DNA from: Alphaproteobacteria bacterium
Lineage (GTDB): Bacteria > Pseudomonadota > Alphaproteobacteria > UBA8366
NCBI GenBank assembly: GCA_029861675.1
Contig: JAOTYV010000157.1
Location: 1 to 10,953 of the forward strand
Direction of reading: 5' to 3'
Length of the DNA: 10,953 nucleotides
The position numbers were made by a program, and so were the translations under genes. Shown piece after piece: positions 6,570-10,953 of this stretch. The notes under the pieces are model-generated. The model worked only from the letters and a program-made list of their open reading frames with translations. It was not told where the DNA came from and did no database searches. The stretch's first letter is position 1; each line of letters begins with the position of its first letter.

Positions 6570-7883
6570 GTGCGTACGACTGTCGCGGCCGCGGCGCGCC
6601 GTCCGCTTATTGAGCAATTGATAGGCCCGCTGCAACTGCTCGTCGCCCTTGCGCTTTTCGTCGAGCTTCACCGAATAGTCCGGGTGAATGCCCCCTTCGA
6701 CCGTGCCGCCCGACGGCGTGAGATAAATAGCCGTGGTCAGCTTGACCGCATCGCGCCGGCTCAAGGGGATAATCGTCTGCACCGTTCCCTTACCGAAAGA
6801 CCGGGTACCGACCAGCGTCGCGCGCCGGTTATCCTTCAACGCTCCCGCGACGATTTCGGCAGCCGATGCAGAGCCTTTATTGATCAGAACGACGATCGGC
6901 AGTCCGTCGGCAAGATCGCCCCGGTTGGCGACCTCATGGTGCTCGTTATTCCGTTCACGGATCGAAACGATGCGGCCTTCCTGTAAAAACATATTCGAGA
7001 TCTTGATCGACTGGTTGAGCAGGCCGCCCGGATTGTTCCGCAGATCGACGACGAAACCTTGGAGCTTGTTGCCGAGCTTGCCGCGAATCGCGAGCAGCGC
7101 CTTGGCGACTTCTTCGCTCGAGCGCTCGGAAAAACTGGTTATCCGCAAATAGCCGACCTGCTTCTCGGTGCGCCAGCGGACCGCGGCAACCTTGATGATC
7201 GCCCGGGTTATCGCCACGTTGAATTCCGGAATTTTGCCGCGTTTGATGCGCAATTTGATTTCGCTGTCGGGAGGACCGCGCAGCATCAGGACCGCTTCGC
7301 GCAGCGTAATGTCCTTCATCGACCGGTTGTCCGCCCGAATGATCATGTCGTTCGGCTTCAAGCCGGCCCGCGCGGCGGGCGTATCGTCGATCGGCGTGAC
7401 GACTTCGATGTAGTGCTTACCCTTCCGGACTTCGATCCCGAGACCGCCGAAACTGCCTCGCGTCTGATCGCGCAATGCCTTGAGCTGCCGGCCGTCGAGA
7501 TATGTGCTGTATGAATCAAGCGATGTCAGCATACCTTGAATCGCGGCTTCGATAAGTTCCTGATCCTTGGCCTTTTTCGGGTTCGGATGGCGCTTGCGGA
7601 TGCCCTTGGTCGCCGCCGCGATCAATGTCTCGTCATCGACCTGTCGCACATAATTGCTGCGCACCTGGTCATAGACCAGGGCAAACAGGTTCGCCCCGTG
7701 CACCAGACCGGCGGCATCACCGCGCTTTTCCCCGTTCGCGCTGGGCTTCCGGTAGTGCGAGATATCGGATGAGATGCGCTTGGCCGCCGCCCGGGCTTCC
7801 GGCCCCGGAGTCGACGATTTTACGGCGCAACCCGCAGCAAACACCAACAGGACGGCAATCGCTGATATTGATTTTCTGGACAA
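6567..7883 (-). CDS. S41 family C-terminal processing peptidase, probable lipoprotein
   Basis: 438 residues from TTG 7881-7883. This start is preferred over an open extension to TTG 7949 because AGGGA (7890-7894) lies 6 bases upstream and the product then begins with a clean signal, MSRKSISAIAVLLVFAAGC, ending in a lipobox-like AAGC with C19 as possible lipidation site. Domains: helical N-terminal region (60-140); PDZ (about 145-215, with GLGIEV and AARAGLKPNDMI); protease core with GYLRITSF (244-251), VVDLRNNPGGLLN (278-290), INKGSASAAEIVAGALKDN (334-352) and GTRSFGKGTVQT (359-370). S340 and K365 are 25 apart, as in the Ser/Lys dyad of the D1 protease. It would cleave C-terminal tails in the periplasm. 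Odd: a helical segment seems duplicated (DETLIAAATKGI at 84-95, DQELIEAAIQGM at 107-118), and the usual LDPHS reads LDSYS. Its stop codon comes from the repeat. Confidence 0.92.
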   Translation of the reverse strand: MSRKSISAIAVLLVFAAGCAVKSSTPGPEARAAAKRISSDISHYRKPSANGEKRGDAAGLVHGANLFALVYDQVRSNYVRQVDDETLIAAATKGIRKRHPNPKKAKDQELIEAAIQGMLTSLDSYSTYLDGRQLKALRDQTRGSFGGLGIEVRKGKHYIEVVTPIDDTPAARAGLKPNDMIIRADNRSMKDITLREAVLMLRGPPDSEIKLRIKRGKIPEFNVAITRAIIKVAAVRWRTEKQVGYLRITSFSERSSEEVAKALLAIRGKLGNKLQGFVVDLRNNPGGLLNQSIKISNMFLQEGRIVSIRERNNEHHEVANRGDLADGLPIVVLINKGSASAAEIVAGALKDNRRATLVGTRSFGKGTVQTIIPLSRRDAVKLTTAIYLTPSGGTVEGGIHPDYSVKLDEKRKGDEQLQRAYQLLNKRTARRGRDSRTH

Positions 7884-7889
7884 ATCCAA

Positions 7890-7894
7890 TCCCT
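7890..7894 (-). promoter_or_regulatory. Ribosome binding site fixing the S41 peptidase start
   Basis: AGGGA on the minus strand, 6 bases before TTG 7881-7883. Upstream, TTGCCG and TATATG (about 19 apart, near 7949 and 7924) could be a weak promoter; if so, the transcript would start inside the longer reading frame. Confidence 0.5.
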
Positions 7895-7980
7895 GCGCGG
7901 CGCTCAAATTAATGTCTGCATATATGGCCCCCAGCCGCCGTTTCGGCAACCGTCTTGATCGCCGCGACGCTCCGCCGACC

Positions 7981-8003
7981 TGCCAAAATCAGTCAATTTG
8001 GCA
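7981..8003. promoter_or_regulatory. Dyad TGCCAAA-N9-TTTGGCA, candidate operator
   Basis: A perfect 7-bp inverted repeat with a 9-base spacer in the divergent gap between the S41 peptidase and the diiron-type operon. The spacing and the T..A ends resemble the boxes of dimeric helix-turn-helix regulators such as LysR-type proteins. No regulator gene lies next to it in this window, so the binder is unknown. Confidence 0.45.
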
Positions 8004-8022
8004 TGACCATAGCAAAATCGTG

Positions 8023-8050
8023 ATGACCGTCCAGCGAGTCATGATACGAT
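8023..8050 (+). promoter_or_regulatory. Possible promoter of the diiron/GlcG operon
   Basis: ATGACC (8023-8028) and TACGAT (8045-8050) with a 16-base spacer is a weak sigma-70-like match, about 40 bases before the start codon and 20 bases after the dyad at 7981-8003. This position would let a protein bound at the dyad activate transcription. Confidence 0.3.
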
Positions 8051-8078
8051 AAAATCGACCGGCTACGGCTTGCAAGGT

Positions 8079-8083
8079 AGGAG
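8079..8083 (+). promoter_or_regulatory. Ribosome binding site fixing the diiron-type gene start
   Basis: AGGAG, 7 bases before ATG 8091-8093. It makes an earlier in-frame start at 8070 unlikely, since that frame would run through the site. Confidence 0.75.
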
Positions 8084-8090
8084 AAACGAC

Positions 8091-8816
8091 ATGCCCCAGA
8101 GTGCTTTCCATAAAGCGCTGCGCGACACGGTGGAACAACGCCATTCAAAGATACACCCGTTCAGCGAGGCCTGGGTCACCGGCGGGCTGAACCGGCAAAT
8201 TCTCGGCGAATGGGTGAAGCAGCATTACAACTATGTGGGCCATTTTGCCCAATGGTGCGGCGCAATTTATGCCCGGTGCGACGACGAGGATGTCCGCCAC
8301 TTCCTGGTCGAAAATATCATGGAAGAAGAAGGTTTTGTCGGTGAAGGGGATTTCCCGCCCGCCAAACATGTCGATCTCCTGCTCGATTTCGCCGAAGCCT
8401 GCGGCAAAGACCGCCAAGAGATCAAAGAAGCCCAGAAAAACGGCGAATTGATGGCGGGCCTTCTCGGATTGCAGTCCTGGTGCACCGTCCAATCCTTGAA
8501 GCCGACCCATGAGGCGATTGCCGGTCTTCTGGTCGGGCTGGAGAGCCAGGTACCACAGATTTACAAGCGCACGACACCGCCGTTGGTCGAAAAATACGGC
8601 TTCACCGAAAAGGAAGTGACGTTTTTCCGTCTTCACATCGTTGCCGATACCGAGCACGGGAAGCGCGGATACGAGATCGTGGAACGGCTTGCCGACACCG
8701 AGGATAAGCAGCAGGCATGCCTGCGGGCCGTTCGTGAAGCCACATTGATGCGGGGGTTGTATCTCGACGCCTTATACGACGCCTATGTCGCGCCGAAGGC
8801 CGCGGCCGCGGAATGA
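8091..8816 (+). CDS. TenA/PqqC-like haem-oxygenase-fold diiron-type protein
   Basis: A 241-residue cytosolic protein of the all-helical haem-oxygenase-like fold shared by TenA, PqqC and the iron-containing oxidases/oxygenases (HDO group: CADD, UndA, SznF). Landmarks: HPFSEAWVTGGLNRQIL (22-38), WVKQHYNYVGHFAQWCGAIY (41-60), VENIMEEEG (73-81), PAKHVDLLLDFAEACG (90-105), GLESQVPQIYK (149-159) and LHIVADTEHG (181-190). E151, H182, D186 and H189 match the second half of the HDO iron-ligand set (E, then HxxxDxxH, as in CADD); a glutamate of 78-80 and H93 are candidates for the rest. The retained metal ligands favour an iron enzyme over a TenA thiaminase, but the reaction is unknown. It is followed after 35 bp by the GlcG-like gene, as one operon. 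Confidence 0.82.
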   Translation: MPQSAFHKALRDTVEQRHSKIHPFSEAWVTGGLNRQILGEWVKQHYNYVGHFAQWCGAIYARCDDEDVRHFLVENIMEEEGFVGEGDFPPAKHVDLLLDFAEACGKDRQEIKEAQKNGELMAGLLGLQSWCTVQSLKPTHEAIAGLLVGLESQVPQIYKRTTPPLVEKYGFTEKEVTFFRLHIVADTEHGKRGYEIVERLADTEDKQQACLRAVREATLMRGLYLDALYDAYVAPKAAAAE

Positions 8817-8851
8817 TCAAGCAACGGTAGAGCCAAAGGAACAAAACCCCG

Positions 8852-9286
8852 ATGCGCACGGTCAACACCCTGACTCTGGCCGAAGCCACTCTCATCCTCG
8901 ACGCCGCGCAGGCGAAATCCGAGGAAATCGGCATCGCGCATGTGTTGTGCGTCGCCGACAACGCCGGATATACGATCGCGCTGCGGCGGCTGGACGGTGG
9001 CAAGGTTACCAGCGTGCAAATCGCGGAAAACAAGGCCTTTACCGCGGCCGCCCATCGCCGCAAGACCCATACCTTCACCAACACCTATCCGGGGGAGGAA
9101 GCCTGGGGCATCTTCACCCAGCACTACGGCCGCTTCACGGTCTTTGTCGGCGGCTTCCCCATTGAAGTGAACGGCGAGGTGGTCGGCGGCATCGGCGCAT
9201 CCGGCGGCAACGGCGAACAGGATATCGCCGCGTGCGAAGCGGGCATTGCCGCCTTTGAAGCCCATCTCAAGGCAAGCGGCGGCTAG
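8852..9286 (+). CDS. GlcG/HbpS family protein (haem-binding-like, DUF336)
   Basis: A complete 144-residue single-domain protein; ATG start with AAAGGA 11 bases upstream. The family covers GlcG of the glycolate locus, the haem-binding HbpS of Streptomyces, DhaG and the C-terminal domain of PduO. Family motifs: LTLAEATLILDAAQAKSEEIG (7-27), VADNAGYTIALRRLDG (34-49), IAENKAFTAAAHRRKT (57-72) and GGFPIEVNGEVVGGIGASGG (100-119) followed by NGEQDIAACEAG (120-131). No signal peptide, so cytosolic, unlike secreted HbpS. It is the second gene of an operon with the diiron-type protein, suggesting a shared ligand or substrate. Haem binding is known for some members only and is not shown by this sequence. 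Its TAG stop overlaps the start of the repeat at 9285. Confidence 0.88.
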   Translation: MRTVNTLTLAEATLILDAAQAKSEEIGIAHVLCVADNAGYTIALRRLDGGKVTSVQIAENKAFTAAAHRRKTHTFTNTYPGEEAWGIFTQHYGRFTVFVGGFPIEVNGEVVGGIGASGGNGEQDIAACEAGIAAFEAHLKASGG

Positions 9287-9389
9287 ACCATTTCTTGTTC
9301 AAATTGGCCCAAGTGAAATGGTCACTCTCTTTTGTTTATACGCAAATTCGTCGTCGCGAACCGTTTCGGTTCACTCGGGATTTGCGCTA
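9285..9389. repeat. Dispersed palindromic repeat, copy 2, between convergent genes
   Basis: A 105-bp element in the same orientation as the copy at 6466-6569. The first 22 bases are identical; the left inverted repeat, AGACCATTTC (9285-9294) and GAAATGGTC (9315-9323), is kept. The middle (9324-9347) has diverged and is T-rich, and the right half is identical except G to A at one base. That change makes the stem GCGAACCG / CGGTTCAC (9356-9374) mismatched C-A on the plus strand but a G-U wobble if transcribed from the minus strand. The left end supplies 'AG' of the plus gene's TAG stop; the right end supplies 'cta', the TAG stop of the minus-strand reductase. Confidence 0.85.
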
Positions 9390-10412
9390 AGCGCCCGCGC
9401 GGTCGCGAATTTCGAGAATTTGTTCGTGCAACGGCCGCGGAATCGTCGCGCCCTCCCGTGGCGTCCGTTCGCGCGCGGCGTAGCGCCGATCCGACGGCAG
9501 GCGCGTCCCTTCCTGACCCAGCAGGTTCGAAAACAGGCCTTCCGCATGATCGAGCGACGCAGCGGCATCGCCGTCCGCGACGAATCGCGCCGGGTCCATC
9601 GCCAGCATGAGCTCGCCCCCCTTGGCCGGCCCGCCGTCGCCGGTGTCGTCGGCCGCCGACTCCGGACCGAAACAGTTCCGTGGCAAACCCGCCGCCATCA
9701 ATTCGACCATCAGGGCAATCCCCGAGCCCTTGTAACCGCCAAAGGGCAGTTGAGCACCGGCCAGCCCGGCCGCCGGGTCGGTGGTGGTATTGCCGTCCTT
9801 GTCGATCGCCCAGCCTTCCGGAATGGGCTTGCCGTCACGATGATGCAGCATGATCTCGCCGCGCGCGCTGGCGCTCGACGCCTGATCGAACACCACCGGC
9901 GGGCGATCCCTGCGCGGCCATCCGAACGACATGGGATCGGTCCCGAAGAGCGGCTTCGTCCCCCCGGCGGGGGCTACGTAACTGCGCGAATTGACGAAGG
10001 CGAACGCCACCAGCCCCTCGGTCGCCAATGCCTCCACCTCGTACCAGAGCGCGGCGAAATGATAGGAATTGACGATCGGCATCGCGGCAATGCCATTTGC
10101 GCGCGCTTTTTCGATCAGGGGTTCGCGGCCGCGTTTGAGCGCGAGCGGCGCAAATCCGCCCTTCGCGTCCACCTGCACGACGGCGGGCGCGAGTTCGGAG
10201 ACGACCGGTTCGGATTTTCCGTCGATCCGGCCATTGCCGAGGGCAACGCAGTATCCCGGCAGCCGGAACAGCCCGTGCGACTTGCACTCGTCGCGTTCGG
10301 CCGCGGTGATCGTGTCGGCGATCGCCCCGGCATTGTCGTCCGACGCCCCCAGCGCCAGGAGCGTCGACGTTGTCAACGCATGCACTTCCTCCAACCCGAG
10401 CGTCACCGTCAT
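9387..10412 (-). CDS. Malate/L-lactate dehydrogenase superfamily reductase, DpkA-like
   Basis: 341 residues from ATG 10410-10412; an ATG at 10454 would add 14 unconserved residues and overlap the upstream gene. This is the YlbC/AllD/DpkA superfamily of NAD(P)H-dependent oxidoreductases with its own fold. Landmarks: KSHGLFRLPGY (44-54) with the catalytic-type H46, NSYHFAALWYEVE (115-127), VAPAGGTKPLFGTDPMSFG (146-164), PEGWAIDKDG (198-207), TTDPAAGLAGAQLPFGGYKG (210-229) and a GERRY-like SDRRYAARE near the end. The HFAALW-xx-VE stretch and LPFGG-K-GS recall Pseudomonas DpkA, the delta1-piperideine-2-carboxylate/delta1-pyrroline-2-carboxylate reductase, more than malate or ureidoglycolate dehydrogenases. 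It probably reduces a cyclic imino acid or a 2-oxo acid with NADPH. It starts 19 bases after the molybdenum hydroxylase stop, so one operon. Its stop lies at the end of the repeat. Confidence 0.85.
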   Translation of the reverse strand: MTVTLGLEEVHALTTSTLLALGASDDNAGAIADTITAAERDECKSHGLFRLPGYCVALGNGRIDGKSEPVVSELAPAVVQVDAKGGFAPLALKRGREPLIEKARANGIAAMPIVNSYHFAALWYEVEALATEGLVAFAFVNSRSYVAPAGGTKPLFGTDPMSFGWPRRDRPPVVFDQASSASARGEIMLHHRDGKPIPEGWAIDKDGNTTTDPAAGLAGAQLPFGGYKGSGIALMVELMAAGLPRNCFGPESAADDTGDGGPAKGGELMLAMDPARFVADGDAAASLDHAEGLFSNLLGQEGTRLPSDRRYAARERTPREGATIPRPLHEQILEIRDRAGA

Positions 10413-10431
10413 TCCGTGTTTCCCATCATTG

Positions 10432-10953
10432 TCATTTCCCTTCCGGCAGGCCATTCAGGACACGCCAGACCTTTTCCGCGGTCACCGGCATATCCAAGCC
10501 CCGCGTGTCGCAATCGCCCAAGGCATCGATGACCGCGTTCATGACCGCCGGCAGCGCGGCGGTCGGTCCCGACTCACCGCACCCTTTGATGCCAAGCGGA
10601 TTTGTCAGGCAGGCGGTCGCGTTCCGTCCCCATTTGAATTCAGGCATGTGGGTGGCGCGCGGCAGGCAATAATCCATGAACGAGCCGGTGATCAATTGCC
10701 CCGTCTCCGGGTCATAGCGGCACTCTTCGTAGACCGCCTGGCCAATTCCCTGAAGGATCCCGCCATGCATCTGGCCCTGCAGCAGCATCGGGTTGATTAC
10801 CGTTCCGAAATCGCTGACCAGCGTATAGCGCAGGACACTCACCGCACCGGTTCCTTCGTCGATCTCCACCTCCGCGACATGACAGCCGCAGGGGTAGCTG
10901 TAATCTTTCGCGGCATAGTGGCTGTTTGCGTCGTAACCGAGTTCCATCCCTTC
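10432..10953 (-). CDS. Xanthine dehydrogenase/CO dehydrogenase-type molybdopterin subunit, C-terminal part
   Basis: Only the last 173 residues are visible; the gene continues past the right edge. This is the large molybdenum-cofactor-binding subunit of a xanthine oxidase family hydroxylase, which adds water-derived oxygen to an aldehyde or N-heterocycle. Numbered from the window edge: YPCGCHVAEVEID (20-32), GTVINPMLLQGQMHGGILQG (50-69), GQAVYEECRYDPETGQLITG (71-90), SFMDYCLPRA (91-100) and NPLGIKGCGESGPTAALPAV (118-137). E127 in GCGESG is the conserved active-site base near the molybdenum. The ending DMPVTAEKVWRVL is also typical. The small FeS and FAD subunits are not in the window. Neighbouring DpkA-like reductase suggests catabolism of a nitrogen-containing or hydroxy acid compound, but substrate is not readable. 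Confidence 0.93.
   Translation of the reverse strand, partial: EGMELGYDANSHYAAKDYSYPCGCHVAEVEIDEGTGAVSVLRYTLVSDFGTVINPMLLQGQMHGGILQGIGQAVYEECRYDPETGQLITGSFMDYCLPRATHMPEFKWGRNATACLTNPLGIKGCGESGPTAALPAVMNAVIDALGDCDTRGLDMPVTAEKVWRVLNGLPEGK

Noticed and set aside
7884..7949. Longer N-terminus for the S41 peptidase from TTG 7949
   Set aside because: It would bury the signal peptide behind 22 residues, whereas TTG 7883 has a ribosome site and gives a standard signal start.
6466..9389. Repeats as the ends of an insertion sequence or composite transposon
   Set aside because: No transposase lies between or near them, the bracketed genes are housekeeping-like, and the copies are too short and lack clear target duplications. 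A non-autonomous repeat is the most that can be said.
9246..10532. Long plus-strand open frame (428 codons)
   Set aside because: It runs through the GlcG-like gene end, the repeat, and antisense to the well-supported DpkA-like gene; composition is Arg-rich and no motif is seen.

Overview
The window is a GC-rich stretch of ordinary chromosomal metabolism with short intergenic gaps. Several genes start with TTG or GTG. The gene content (a fused SpmA-SpmB membrane protein, split aconitase X, a family III CoA-transferase, a PqqC-like/GlcG pair, a molybdenum hydroxylase) fits an alphaproteobacterium, perhaps of the Rhodospirillales type. That placement is inference from protein flavour; no rRNA or tRNA gene is present to test it. 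No CRISPR array, phage gene or transposase was seen.

Layout from left to right: (1) the 3' part of an aconitase X large subunit gene, overlapping by 4 bases the small 'swivel' subunit gene (1-1454, +). (2) A class I methyltransferase (1638-2615, -) and upstream of it a CaiB/BaiF CoA-transferase (2735-3952, -). (3) A divergent gap, then a fused SpmA/SpmB nucleoside-recognition membrane protein (4081-5409, +) and a YkgJ-type cysteine-cluster protein (5636-6457, +). (4) A convergent S41 C-terminal-processing peptidase with a lipoprotein-like signal (6567-7883, -). (5) A divergent operon of a haem-oxygenase-fold diiron-type protein and a GlcG/HbpS-like protein (8091-9286, +). (6) A convergent DpkA-like reductase (9387-10412, -) lying downstream of the C-terminal end of a molybdopterin hydroxylase large subunit (10432-10953, -, cut by the window edge).

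The most striking non-coding signal is a dispersed repeat of about 105 bp present twice in the same orientation (6466-6569 and 9285-9389). Both copies sit exactly between two convergent genes. Each contains two inverted repeats, and its ends supply stop codons to neighbouring genes: its right end gives the TAG of the minus-strand gene in both copies, and its left end gives part of the plus-strand TAG in copy 2. The two copies bracket the peptidase, the diiron-type gene and the GlcG-like gene.

The second point of interest is the aconitase X pair. Its overall family signature is clear, but the positions where I expect the iron-sulfur cysteines and the small-subunit catalytic serine hold other residues, so it may be a functionally diverged branch. 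A DpkA-like reductase elsewhere in the window would handle the product of a classical hydroxyproline-type aconitase X, but the link between the two is only suggestive.
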